DNA from: Mytilus trossulus
Lineage: Eukaryota; Mollusca; Bivalvia; Mytilida; Mytilidae
Assembly (NCBI RefSeq): GCF_036588685.1
Contig: NC_086384.1
Coordinates: 56,276,945 to 56,340,944, forward strand
Direction: 5' to 3'
Length of the DNA stretch: 64,000 nt
Position 1 is the stretch's first letter. Each line of letters opens with the position of its first letter. Both the position numbers and the translations under genes were made by a program. The notes beneath the pieces were generated by a model. It was given only the letters and a program-made list of their open reading frames with translations, was not told the DNA's origin and did no database searches. Below are positions 44,236 through 56,385 of the stretch, piece after piece.

Positions 44236-45036
44236 TTGTGTCTACCAACTTATTACATTTAAGGCATATAACGGCGAATGTTTGTTCCGTCCGGTCAACT
44301 TTTTTTGAAGATAAAACATTTTTATTTACCATAAGGTTTATATTTTCATATCAAGTATTTATTGATCTCGTAGATTTCTTAGTTTCGTGTAAAAATATTG
44401 TAAAACAAATAAGATATTGACACTTATTTTTATCAGTTCAATACAATTAACGCGTACATCGGCGAATGTGAACACCGTCCGGTCAGTTTTTTTTGGAGAC
44501 AAACTTTTTTTTCACTATGAAGATTATATTGTCGTATCCAATAATTTTTATTCTCACAGATTCCTGAATTTCATGATAAAATATTGTAAAACAAAAGAGA
44601 TATCAATACTTGTCGTCGATCAGTTGAATATATATAAAGCATATATCGGTGAGGGTGGATACCGTCTGGTCAACTTTTTTTGCAGATTTTTTTTCTTTTT
44701 TACTTTAAAGTTTATATTTTCGTGTAATATATTTATAAATCTCACAGATTCCTGAGTTTCATGGACAAACATTGTAAAACAAAACAGATATTAACACTTG
44801 TCGTCGACTAGTTGAATATATATATATATATAGCCTATATTGGAGAGTGTGAATACCGTCCGGTCAACTTTTTTTGCTCAAAAATAATTAGTTTCCCTCT
44901 TTTTTTTTATTTTCATAAAATATAGTTTAATATGCCTTCAGGTTTACAAATTTTAAACAAATCTATCGGATAACAAAAAAGTTATGACTATTTATTTGTC
45001 GTCCGGTCAACCGTCCTGTCACTATCCGGGCAATCG
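44236..45036. repeat. ~188-bp degenerate tandem array beside the axis (right arm)
   Basis: Mirror copy of 42,600-43,400; units share ACCGTCCGGTCAACTTTTTT. This stretch shows more arm-to-arm differences than the outer arm, for example several substitutions and a TA indel around 44,800-44,835. Confidence 0.88.
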
Positions 45037-45129
45037 TCCTGTCATTAGTGCTTCCCTCTAACCTTAATTAAACGTACTTTCATTCAAAATGTCATGAAAA
45101 TAAAATAAAAGACAACGTAAACAAACTAG

Positions 45130-45206
45130 CACGTGCTTTCCTATAAGAGTTATCTTTTCTTGATTTTCGTGACGTCACCACGAGATTTAATATGGCCGAA
45201 CAAAAT
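45130..45206. promoter_or_regulatory. CRE/E-box cluster (right arm)
   Basis: TGACGTCA at 45,170-45,177 and GCACGTGC near 45,130, with ATATGGCCGAAC downstream. Same caution as for the left copy. Confidence 0.4.
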
Positions 45207-45989
45207 AGGCGGAGAATGTATACAAATGGAAATAATTAGATAATAGTGTTAAGGAAATGAATATTCAAACATAATTAGGTACGTCATATCATAGAAAAAT
45301 ATCTAACGAAACGAACTAGATATATTGACAAGCTTTGCATGGATTATAAAGAATAAATTTTAGGGAAATAAGTGCAGCCTGAACCTGGGTCGCAATTCCG
45401 AACGTTTTGAAATAGGAAAAATCCGTAGCTCTATGGTCCGCAAATAGTCAAAAAATAACAAAAGGACCTAAAGAGCTACGATACCGCAGCTATTTTGTTT
45501 ATTGCTTTCTTGCAATTGTTATCAATATGTTTGTATTTGTTTTTTGCCTTGACTTGGGTGTTTGTTCCTAAATTATTACAAACATAAACTGACCACCTGG
45601 ATTTTTTGGTAAATAATCATTTTTTTCATACATGTATCTAGTTTAGATTACTATGACATCTAACGGCTGTTTTACCAGACATGCTGGTGTCGTGGGGCAT
45701 AATAAACAACTCAAGTTTTAAAATGTTTGGATTTGTAAATGAAAATTACCTGGCACCTGCTCAAAGTTTTACACTGAAGCTTGGCATCAGCTTGGCCTTT
45801 GGTTTACTACGTCCTCCATGTTAGGGACCATAAGGAAGTCGGTTCAATTCCATCCAGATATACACTTATCATATGAATACAGAACTTAAAAACATAAAAG
45901 TAAACGATCCATTCAAATCGTCAGATCGCCAGATGAAAGGACAAGTGCGTGGTGTGTTTACATTCATTCTATCAACTAATTTTCCTATG

Positions 45990-47545
45990 CCGGTGTTATA
46001 TAGCCATCCTTCCCCCATGCCAATTTTTCCCCCGGGGGAAAGACTGGCATGAGCCAATATTTCCCCCCTGGAAATTTTGGATCATTGCCATTCTTCCCCC
46101 GCGGAAATTTGACAATACGTATACATATAGTCACTTTTCCCTCATGCCAATCTTTCCCCCCTATATTATCGATATTACTGCATATATGTACACGTCTGAA
46201 AATTAAATCGAACTGTGTTAGAAAATGGTTTATAGATACACATTTTTAGTTCTTTTACATTAACACAAGTCCTGTCTACAGGTTTATCAGTCTGTCTATG
46301 TTTCAATTAATCTGTCTTTCTTTGTGTCCCCTAGTCTTTCTTCATTCTCAACTGCATGTCTGTCTACATATTCACCCGTCTTTTCACATATTTACCAGTC
46401 TTGTCTACATATTCACCCGTCTTTTCACATATTTACCAGTCTTGTCTACATATTCACCCGTCTGTTCACATGTTTACCAGTCTGTCTATGCCCACTAGTC
46501 CGTCTACATATTCACTAGCTTTGAAATAGCTTTCAGTAACTACGAGTACTTTTATTTCGGTGCTTTGTTTCTATTGTTTTTGTGTATGTGATTATTGTGC
46601 AACGTATCAACACTTTTAGTGAAGCCAATTGCAACTGATACTTTTTTCCTTGCGGTGTGTTGTCCTAGGTTGGGTTCATTGGGGAGGGTTGAGTTTATGG
46701 CCCCCACATTCTCTATGTACCAATGACCATTCTAAAGCCAGGAACATGTAGTACCGGGTACAGTGGTTGTTGTTGGTTCCTGTCGTTTGATTTGTTTTTT
46801 TTTGGTAAATTAGTTTGTAATCAATGTTAGTTTTATTTGTATTGTTCCCTAAATTTTATGGTCGAAGCTTTTTACAGCCGACTATATATGTTTTTTTTTT
46901 CATTTTTGAAGGCCGTACGGTGGCCTTTTATTACTTACAACCAGGTCCGTGTAACTCCGATGGATATTTGTATCATTAGTGCTAGATCGTGGTCGACCCA
47001 ATATATACACCATTAGGGCAGGTGGAATATTTTTGTAGATCTTGTACGGCGAGTTAATTCCTGTGCTTCTACGTTTCCACTGCACGTCTCCCCTTCTGGT
47101 TGTAGAAGGGTACATATCTCCCCTAGGTTTGATGAAGTTTCACCCTTATCGAACTTCTTCTCCTGAATGAAAGCTTTAAGGCGATGTTAAGTCAAAATAT
47201 TCAAACTGACCAGAAGTGGTTTAAGTAGTAATATTCAGTAGGTCAATGATACCAAGGGTTCACGAATGAAGCTCTGGTACTGCTAAACTAATCAAAAAAG
47301 GTTAGTATTCTTTTTTTAGGATTAAAGTTTCTAACTGACGTCGCCGACGTTATGAATTTAAAAAGGGGAAAAACTAGCTTATCATGCCGCAAAGGGGAAA
47401 ATTTGGCCTGATCCTCATTTTCCCCCTATAACGTTGAGGGGGAAAAGTTGGATCATCCCAATTTTTCCGGGGGGAAATATTGGATCGATCCAGTTTTTCC
47501 CCCAGGAAAAATTGGCATGGGGGAAGAATGGCTATAGGACACCGG
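45990..47545. mobile_element. 1.55-kb element with GGGGGAAA-rich inverted ends (right arm)
   Basis: Mirror of 40,098-41,652, including the 41-bp tandem repeat near 46,342-46,482. No transposase. Confidence 0.6.
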
Positions 47546-48117
47546 TACAACATATTTGACAACCAGTTGCATCCAAACTGCACACATTATTTCCGCATCA
47601 CGATAAGACGAAGAGACTTTAATCGGCGTACCTTTTTTGGTAAAACGCCTTCGTCTGTCTTGGCGGCCGACCGAGTCGTCCATATTTGTTTACCATAACT
47701 TCTGTTTCCGGATTATCAAAATTGGACAATTTATAGAAAAAATGAGCGTTTACTCTATAGTTAATGAAAATATACTTCAATTAAGACTTTCTGATATTTT
47801 AATCGTCATTTTAAAAATAATTATTATACTTTCGCTTACTAGGCGGAAAATACCGAGGTGTTGAAAAAATTGACACCTCGGTAAACTCCGGAAAATTTTC
47901 CGTAAATCTTTATTATGGGTCGGATACCTTACTATGGTTATGAGGAAAAGTGGTTTATAAAGTAGAAAAATCTTAATATTTAAAAGATTTGAATTCACCA
48001 GTATAAGAATGCAATTTATATAGCACTGCCTGCGCAAATTTGACACCATTTTTAAAGGCGTTATTTGAAAAATTTATTACTAGGTGTTTGAATGAATCAA
48101 TACAATTGAAGATGGAA

Positions 48118-49385
48118 AAAAGTTAAATCTCAAAAATACTGAATCCGAGGAATATTCAAAACGGAAAGTCCCTAATAAAATGACAAAATTAAAAGCTCAA
48201 TAACATCAAACGAATCGATAACAACTGTCATATTCCTGACTTGGTACAGGAATTTTCTCATGTAGAAAATGGTGGATTGAACCTAGTTTGGTTTGAAATG
48301 GGTATGTGTAAAAGAGACAACAACCCGACCAAAGAGCAAATAACAGCCGAAGGCAACCATTTGGTCTCAAATACAGCGAGAAAATCCCACAACCGGATGC
48401 GTACTTCAGCTGGCCCCTAAACTTAAATGTATACTAGTTCCGTGATAATGGATGTCATACTAAATTCCGGAATACCGGTATATTAAAGAAACTAAAATTA
48501 AAAATCATATAAGACTAACAAAGGCTAAAGGCTCCTGACTTGGGACAGCCGCAACAATGCGGCGGGGTTAAAGATGTTTTTTGAGATCTCGAACCTCCTC
48601 TATACCTCTAACCAATGTAGAAAAATCAAACACACAACAATACGTTCAGTAAGTATACTAGTAAGTAGAATAGACAGTTAAGCAATATAACTATGGATTT
48701 CTTTACACACAAATCATTAAGTTTTGGAGATGTGTCATGATTTAAATTTTAGTCTTCGATGCTTGATTTTTGTATATTTTAATTAAGTTCTTATTGGCTT
48801 TACACTAGTTTTCAATAAGCTTCTTATAATCTCAGATTTGTACTTCATGTCTGTTTTGTTGTTGCGAGGATTTATAAGCACCCTGTAATGTCCGGTTTGT
48901 GTTTTGTTTTTGTAAGATGTATTTCTGGTTTGAATCGATCTGATGAGGTGAGCTTTTCAACTGATTTTTATAGTTTGTTCTTATGGTTAGGGGAGAGATT
49001 GCGCTATCATTCTAGTTTTACACCGCAAAATTCTATATGTAAAATTGAGAATGGAAATGGGGAATATGTCAAAGAGACAACAACCCGACCAAATAAAAAA
49101 AAACAACAGCAGAAGGTCACCAACTGGTCTTCAATGTAGCGAGAAATTCCCGCACCCGGAGGCGTCCTTCAGCTGGCCCCTAAACAAATATATACTAGTT
49201 CAGTGATAATGAACGCCATACTAATTTCCAAATTGTACACAAGAAACTAAAATTCATACAATACAAGACTAACAAAGGCCAGAGGCTCCTGACTTGGGAC
49301 AGGCGCAAACATGCGGCGGGGTTAAACATGTTTGTGAGATCTCAACCCTCCCCCTATACCTCTAACCAATTCATGTAGAAAAGTA
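48118..49385. repeat. SINE-like cluster (families A and B), right arm
   Basis: Mirror of 38,260-39,525: family A at 48,118-48,300, family B at about 48,298-48,620 and 49,028-49,385. The last copy has four extra bases in 'ctaaccaattcatgtagaaa' relative to the left arm. Confidence 0.63.
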
Positions 49386-49963
49386 AAGTCAGGAGCATGT
49401 TATTCATTGATTGTCATTTGTTGCTGTATATGCTATTTGTTTTTCGTTTTATATTTTGCTATGAAGCCGTTAGTTTTCATGAATGAATACGGACGAAATT
49501 GAGTTTTGATGTGCAACCCGTAACATAATTTAACCAAAATGAACCAAACTGACAGCTAAAATCGAATATAATAATAATCATATTCTGCTTTGCTAAAATT
49601 ATAGTTTACGTGTTTTTGGTGGTTTTTTTTCAAATCGTAGATAATGCATCTTCGTAATTATAACACTGATATCGAAGAATAGTTTTTTTTAAAGATGTGG
49701 TAATCAATCAAGAGTACGTTCTTGTGTTTGACAACATGTGAAAAAGATATAGGAAAAAAATGTTAATGAATTCTTAGAATACACATGAAACAGTGATTTC
49801 AGTTTGTCGGTTGATTTAAACACAGAATATACAGAAAGAAATGCCAAGAAGCCAATCATTTGATTTTTGTGGAAGGAATCAATTTATATTGATCGATACT
49901 AAATTACTTTTAAACATATATTATGTTTCGGATTTTAAACGAAAAGTGTTTTTTTTTTCATTA

Positions 49964-50173
49964 ACTGTGGATTTATTGATTTTCGTGGGTACCAATTTTT
50001 GTGGATCAAGGAACACTTGTATGTTTGTGGATATTTAATTTCGTGGGTTTGCCGAGGTCTGAATACAAGCCTATAGAAAGTTTGCCATACGTTGAACATT
50101 TAATTTCGTGGTTTTCCTGTAGCCACGAAATCCACGAAAATTGATATCCGACGAATAATAATGAATCCACAGT
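49964..50173. mobile_element. 210-bp MITE with ACTGTGGATT ends (right arm)
   Basis: Mirror of 37,475-37,684 with one or two base differences near 'gaacacttgtatg'. Confidence 0.7.
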
Positions 50174-50682
50174 ATTTAAACATGAAAGTATGGAAATAAA
50201 ATTTAGCATTGTGTTTTCCAATATCCCTATATGTTATTGAAAAACATAGTTTGCAGAACCTTTTTTTTTAAGTCGGCCCAACAAAAGAAGAATGGTATAG
50301 GCCTATCAGAAAATCGAAATTTCAGCACAATTTCACAGAAGGAAGGAATTATGACCGGACTATTTGGACAGTGCAATGAAATTAGTTTTTAAACAACATT
50401 TGCGTATCACAATTGTTTTAATATATTTAGGTTTTGCATGTATTTAATTATTCTAGACTTTGTCGTAAATTTAGGCATAAGTGTTTTACACGGATTATGT
50501 GTCATAATCTTGGACAAAGGTCTTAAATGCATTTACTCTATTTATCTCATTATTCATTCTCTGTGACAGTTTTGACTATAATTTACAAATACGTGTCGGA
50601 CACTAATTACTCTTTTAATCTATTGTTATTTCTAATTTGTCATCTGTTAATCTTCTTAATCCTTAATTGCTTGTGCTTATAT

Positions 50683-51543
50683 AAAATAAATATATATTTT
50701 ATTATAGTGTCACATATTGATTGACAATATTTACAAATCACAGTATACAATAAAACAATCAATACCCAGTCATAAATTTGACTTATGAGACACTTAACAC
50801 ATGTTATATACATTATTAATATAGTTTAACGGTTAAATTTATAAAATTATCATCAAAAAAGTTAAAACGTGTTTATGCATTTAAAAGCATATATACTTGA
50901 GCAAAAAAAAAAAAAAAAAACCGAAATGAATATTGTTAAAAAAAAGTATGGGAATAAGTTAAAAAGAATAAAATATATATTCTTAGTTTTAAAATAATTT
51001 CATCTAAATAATAACGATTACATATTTAATTATCTTATAAAAAATTAATTGCAGTGACTTTAAAATTATAAAATAGACTTTTACAACTAGTATGTTATTA
51101 GTAATAATTAAGAAAATAATTTTCGTCTCATAAAACTCTTATGTAAACATTTGCTTAAACATTTTTGAATATCAGAACATTTCATTATTTCAACAAGTTT
51201 GACATCATCATTTAACATTGAGAAATTGTCAATATATTTTGAACATTCGAACAACAATTCAAACCTAATGTCATCATATAAGGAACATTGCAAAAGAAAA
51301 TGTTTTTCAGATTCAACACTATCTAAGGAACAACATTTACAAAGTCTATTTTCTAAAGCTGTAGGCGGCCTGGTGTACCTGCCAGTCTCGATGGCTAACG
51401 GGAGCGAGCCGGCGCGGAACAAGGCTAGAGTGCGTCTGTACGAGCGTGGTATAATTTGGAGAACGTATGTCTCGGCAAAATTGTTAGTTTTAAATAACCT
51501 GTACGTTCGAAGTTTGTTGCCATTTTGATGTCCACGATCATAT
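50683..51543 (-). mobile_element. 5'-truncated LINE nested in the LTR (right arm)
   Basis: Mirror of 36,104-36,965. Contains the LINE C-terminal ORF (51,108-51,537 on the minus strand) with the C-x2-C...H-x4-C finger. The insertion therefore predates the duplication that made the two arms, or was present in both haplotypes. Confidence 0.72.
51108..51537 (-). pseudogene. LINE ORF2 C-terminal fragment (right arm)
   Basis: Mirror of 36,109-36,538. One visible replacement, Cys for Phe within LCKCCSL. Truncated upstream; no RT or endonuclease. Confidence 0.7.
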
Positions 51544-51766
51544 ATATTGTTATTGTTTGTATGTTACATTACATTTAGTTTGGAGTTTGTTGTTCGGTCC
51601 TGCCGGACTGCTGAAATAAAAGTTTTAGGAGCGAATCTTCCTTCTTGATTTACATATAGTCGAATAGCCATTTCACCCGGCGATATCTGGTGTTAGGACG
51701 AACGGGCAACGGATCTTTCGGATACCTTGTTCTACCTGTGAAGCTGATCCCCCAGCATACAGAAAA

Positions 51767-52594
51767 ATGGATACGCAGAGAACCAGAAATTTTAGTCGAA
51801 ACTGGAGATACCAGATGTCTGATAATGGAACTACCTTTCAGATCAGAAATTCAACACAACATATGGACAACTGCCTATGTAAGTTTTGTGGAAAAACTGT
51901 TAACAACCAATTTCATTTTGAACAATGCATAGCAAAAACGTCTTTTTGCTATAAGTGCAGAAGTTTTGGACATTACGCCAGAATGTGTAGTTTTCATAGA
52001 CAACCGGACGTGAAAGTTGTCAAAGTTAAATCGAAATCAAAATTACGCCGTGACGCAGAAAGGATGAGGATATTCAAAGAAAACAAAGCTATGTCAATAT
52101 TTCCTTGTGCGGAACTTACTACTATTGAACTGATGGATTTCTTTCCCGCCTTTAATTATGATAGAGAATTCATTGATAGCGTTACACTCAGGCACGACCG
52201 AGTGCATTCAGAGAGAGTGAAGTTTGAAATCAAAAGTGTTCATTACGAAAAGAAATTCAAAGAGCTGAAACAAGAGCATAACAGTGTAATTCGCAATTTA
52301 GAAAAATTTCAAAAACAAGGTGCAGATGATAAAAAAGAAATAGAAAAATTACAGGAACGCAATACGGATCTTAAAGCAGTTCATTCTCGGATATACGATC
52401 AAAGATGTAAAGCCATCGACCAGCAATATCAATTACAGCGCGACAAAGAACGTATGTTGAATCGAATCACAACACTAGAAGATGAACTGGACAATATTCG
52501 GAAAAATACAAGAGAAGATAATCATCCAAACCAAAACTATCGTTACAGAGGACGCTACAATCACGGAAGAAACTTCAGGAACAATTTCAATTGA
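51767..52594 (+). CDS. Gag-like protein: zinc knuckle plus coiled coil (intact, 275 aa)
   Basis: The ATG at 51,767 lies about 80 bp inside the 5' LTR boundary and is preferred because the frame is open from it. Residues about 35-75 hold CKFCGKTV...HFEQC followed by the CCHC knuckle CYKCRSFGHYARMC. Next come a basic region, FPCAELTTIELMDFFPAFNY, a coiled coil over roughly residues 140-240 and an RG/N-rich tail ending RGRYNHGRNFRNNFN. Known biology: CCHC knuckles and basic tails bind RNA in retrotransposon Gag proteins. The knuckle being N-terminal to the coiled coil is the reverse of most Gag proteins. No protease or RT follows, so the element would need proteins from a partner. The left-arm copy has a stop at codon 13. 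Confidence 0.75.
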   Translation: MDTQRTRNFSRNWRYQMSDNGTTFQIRNSTQHMDNCLCKFCGKTVNNQFHFEQCIAKTSFCYKCRSFGHYARMCSFHRQPDVKVVKVKSKSKLRRDAERMRIFKENKAMSIFPCAELTTIELMDFFPAFNYDREFIDSVTLRHDRVHSERVKFEIKSVHYEKKFKELKQEHNSVIRNLEKFQKQGADDKKEIEKLQERNTDLKAVHSRIYDQRCKAIDQQYQLQRDKERMLNRITTLEDELDNIRKNTREDNHPNQNYRYRGRYNHGRNFRNNFN

Positions 52595-52640
52595 ATATGA
52601 TATTAAGACCCGGGACGTGTCTTCAGAGGCCGCGGGAATA

Positions 52641-53115
52641 TATGACCGGACTATTTGGACAGTGCAATGAAATTAGTTTTTAAACAACATTTGGGTATCA
52701 CAATTGTTTTAATATATTTAGGTTTTGCATGTATTTAATTATTCTAGACTTTGTCGTAAATTTAGGCATAAGTGTTTTACACGGATTATGTGTCATAATC
52801 TTGGACAAAGGTCTTAAATGCATTTACTCTATTTATCTCATTATTCATTCTCTGTGACAGTTTTGACTATAATTTACAAATACGTGTCGGACACTAATTA
52901 CTCTTTTAATCTATTGTTATTTCTAATTTGTCATCTGTTAATCTTCTTAATCCTTAATTGCTTGTGCTTATATATATTGTTATTGTTTGTATGTTACATT
53001 ACATTTAGTTTGGAGTTTGTTGTTCGGTCCTGCCGGACTGCTGAAATAAAAGTTTTAGGAGCGAATCTTCCTTCTTGATTTACATATAGTCGAATAGCCA
53101 TTTCACCCGGCGATA
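52641..53115 (+). repeat. 3' LTR (right arm)
   Basis: 475 bp, TATGACCGG...CCCGGCGATA, nearly identical to the other three LTR copies. Contains a probable poly(A) signal in 'ctgaaataaaagtttt' near 53,041. Confidence 0.85.
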
Positions 53116-53379
53116 GAATAATAAAAAGAGTATACGTACACGCATTAACAAAATTACATTAACACTAAGATATATTTGCGTATTTATTATTATAAGTGAT
53201 AAGCTAAAATTTATCATTAATAAATAGATCTACAGTTTTTCCTATAGTATTACAGCCTAACTTCTTTGTGGCACCTATCAATGTCTGAAAACCAAGATGG
53301 TATAATCATTCAATTTGAAATGGAAATAATATCGCAGATCATAGATAATGGAAAAGCTAAATGATGTTCCAACTATGCA

Positions 53380-53943
53380 GTGATATCGCCTTCCATAAGT
53401 GTCATCAAGTTCATCTTTAATGTGATCCGTTATGTCCTTCAGTTTGTCAAAAACAAGAGGATCAAAGAAGCCAGATTATTCAGTTTCACTTTCAGATATA
53501 TTGATGATGTTCTTTCCATAAACAATCTGAACATTTCTGATTGGGTTCCATTGATATATCCCCCAGAACTAGAGATTAAAGAAACAACAGACACCGCTTC
53601 CTCCGCCTCATTTTTAGACTTATATCTCGAATTTGACTTACACAGTCATCTTAGTACCAGAATCTATGACAAACGAGACGATTTTAATTTTGAAATTATA
53701 AATTTCCCCCACCTTAGTAGCAACATACCAACTTCACTTGCATATGGGATATATATTTCCCAACTTATTCGATATTCAAGAGCTTGCAGCTCCTACTCAG
53801 ACTTTGTAAAACGTCATCAGTGTCTGAGTAGAAATTTGATGAACCAGGGGTATGTCAAAGAACGTCTCGTCCTTTTTCTAAAAAGTTCATCGGAAAGTAC
53901 CAAGACCTTGTTGATAAATATTTCGTGTCAACTTCTCAAATAA
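53380..53943 (+). pseudogene. Second Penelope-like RT, C-terminal fragment (right arm)
   Basis: Mirror of 33,703-34,266 with IYDKRDDFNFEI in place of IYDRRDDFNFEL and one more Lys/Arg change. Same YIDD motif. Confidence 0.75.
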
Positions 53944-54200
53944 TACACGATGGTCTTGATGTATAGATTCTGCGTACTGATGTTGTTTATCATCTTAACA
54001 ACATGTTTTACTGTTCCTTCATTTGTCTTTGTTTTATTATTAATATTACTTTTACTTTTGAATGGTTTTATGTAACTCGAATAATTCAAGCCCTTAGGGC
54101 TTGAATTCTTCATGATCATTGGACGCGTCAGCAGCCCTGTCTCTGAGAGGGCCCAATCAGATCGCAGGTCATTATAATTATGCATGATTTTGCGCAGAAC

Positions 54201-54241
54201 TCACTTCCGTAGTTTCCGGTTGTTGAATTCAAAACAAAAAC
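54201..54241 (+). promoter_or_regulatory. ETS-like motifs upstream of helicase fragment (right arm)
   Basis: CACTTCCGTAGTTTCCGG just before the ATG at 54,242, mirror of the left copy. Confidence 0.4.
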
Positions 54242-54798
54242 ATGGACATCTTTGAAGCCTTACAAGATTTAGAAGCTAAATATGACTTTATATTTAAAGA
54301 AAAACAAAAGCTCGCTATTACATCCATATTTAACTGTCAGGATACCTTCATTGTTCTGCCAACTGCTTACGGCAAGTCCAAAATTTACTCACATTTGCCA
54401 GAATTGTACGAACTTGTAACCCATGCCAAAGGGACAGTGCTTGTTATATCACCTATCCAAGCCCTAATGATTGACCAGGTTACCAAACTTGAAAACAATG
54501 GTGTTAGTGCTACATTCCTTGGGGAAAAGCAAACAGACAAAAGTATTCCGGCACGAACACTGGTATAAAAAGAGATCTTACTCTTGAACAACAACGATTA
54601 CTTCGTGAAAACTTATTAGACTACAAAGAATGTCTTATTGAGGAAGAAAGTGAACTTTCATGTGAGTTAGAGGACTTTGCTTTAGACCACATTGTAAAAA
54701 ATGCACCATATTTGTTATGTGAAGATGATGTGATATCTCTAGGACTTGTTAGCCCTGAGCTTGCTGCAGATATTTTAACACTTATTGAAGAAGTCTAA
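54242..54798 (+). pseudogene. RecQ-like DNA helicase gene fragment with internal deletion (right arm)
   Basis: Mirror of 32,848-33,404. Here the N-terminal frame stops at codon 109 (CTGGTATAA) and the C-terminal stretch (GIKRDLTLEQQRLLREN to ADILTLIEEV) is open in the neighbouring frame to TAA at 54,796-54,798. P-loop-like PTAYGKS and motif Ia are present. DEAH and the second RecA domain are missing. Confidence 0.72.
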
Positions 54799-54925
54799 GT
54801 ACATACAGTGATGTAGGGTCATATAATATGTACAATGTATTTTCAAAAGTTCTAGAATTTTTTGTGTCAAAATATTGCATGAATTTTGTTTTTGAAATGC
54901 GACATACAATATTTACAATGTACTT

Positions 54926-55158
54926 TCATAAACTCAACCAAGTTCAATTTTGTTTTATCGTGTAAACCTACAGGTCTGTGGATGTTCAACTTTAAATGCT
55001 CAGATAAAGATACGTACAACTGTATGCATGGTATGTGTGGGATTTCATAAACTCATCCAAGTTCTATTTTTTTTTATCGTGTAATCTACATGTCTGTAGA
55101 TGTTCAATTTTTAATGCTCAGAAAAAGATACGTACAACTGTATGCATGGTATGTGTAG
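54926..55158. repeat. Two-copy ~116-bp tandem duplication (right arm)
   Basis: Mirror of 32,488-32,720. Confidence 0.85.
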
Positions 55159-55785
55159 TGATCGATAGGGAGCGTAATATAACGACTGTATTATTCGGGT
55201 TAGGTTTTATGTGATATCCGTTTGACGTGGTTCGGTAATATACATCTAGTCAATGTGTGTGTATTGGCTTTAAGTTTTTGGTGGTTTGTTTTGTATATGC
55301 GACTCTTTGTATTTCTCTTGTTCTTATTATGTGACTCTGTACTTTAACAAATCCCGTCAGTACTATTTTGGTATATTATATGTCATTATGATATATTTCT
55401 GTTGTATACGTTGAACCACAAACGTCAAAATCATTCAATCGAGTAGTGGAATTGACTATTTTTGGATTCTCATAAATTCTACATATAACTTTTGGACTAG
55501 TTTAAATATCGGTCTATTTCTGTAATTTGTTCTTACATACTTTTGATTTTTTTAACTCTGTATGCTTACATTGCCTATGTAAATTTTAAAACTGTTTGTA
55601 TGCACATTGAACGACAAATTTATGTGACGTATACAAATTTTATGACGTCAGACACTCAAGTCAATCCATGTGTTTTTGTGTTCTGTTAAATTGGCCCTTT
55701 TAAAATTGTTATGCGATGATGACTGATGTACCCATATTTTGACTATTTTATTTATTGTGACTGTTTATTTAACGCATCATGTAAA

Positions 55786-56006
55786 TATAACGGAATTTGA
55801 TGAGACTGTTATTAAAGAGAGAGGGTTAGCGCTATAGAACCAGGTTTAATCCACCATTTTCTACAGTTGAAAATGCCTGTACCAAGTCAGGAATATGACA
55901 GTTCTTGTCTATTCGTTTTTGATACGTTTTGTTATTTGATTTTGCCATGTGATTATGGACTTTCCGTATTGATTTTCCTCTGAGTTCAGTATTTTTGTGA
56001 TTTTAC
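55786..56006. repeat. SINE-like repeat (family A), right arm
   Basis: Mirror of 31,640-31,860. Confidence 0.6.
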
Positions 56007-56385
56007 TTTTCACTCTAGAATATTCTACAAAAGCTTCCCTTGTAAATTGCAATGTTCGCCTTTGCATGGCTTTAGACATGTCAACTGCTTTGATCTCTAC
56101 AAATATGACATTGTATTTGTATTTAATTTAGTTGCAAACAGCTAAAGAGAATGCCAAGAAAAGGATGTTTAAGATCAATTGATAGTCATGAAACTAGTTA
56201 TCATTAGATAAAATCTAACAAGCTCGTTTTATTTATGGAAAACTATATTCAGAGATGCTTTAGGTGACAAAGGCTAGTTTATGACTAAACTTTTTTGTTG
56301 TTGTTTAAAAAAAAATGTTGTCCAGAACAGTAATGAGCTAAACAGTAATGATAAAAAAAAACAATGAAATAATAGGTCTCGTGGG

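Larger units (their letters stand above)
50350..53115 (+). mobile_element. Gag-only LTR retrotransposon with nested LINE (right arm)
   Basis: 5' LTR 50,350-51,685 (split by the LINE), internal region 51,686-52,640, 3' LTR 52,641-53,115. GAAT target duplication at 50,346-50,349 and 53,116-53,119. The internal region begins TCTGGTGTTAGGACGAAC (possible primer-binding site) and ends in GAGGCCGCGGGAATA, a poor polypurine tract. No pol gene. The copy with the intact gag ORF. Confidence 0.82.
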
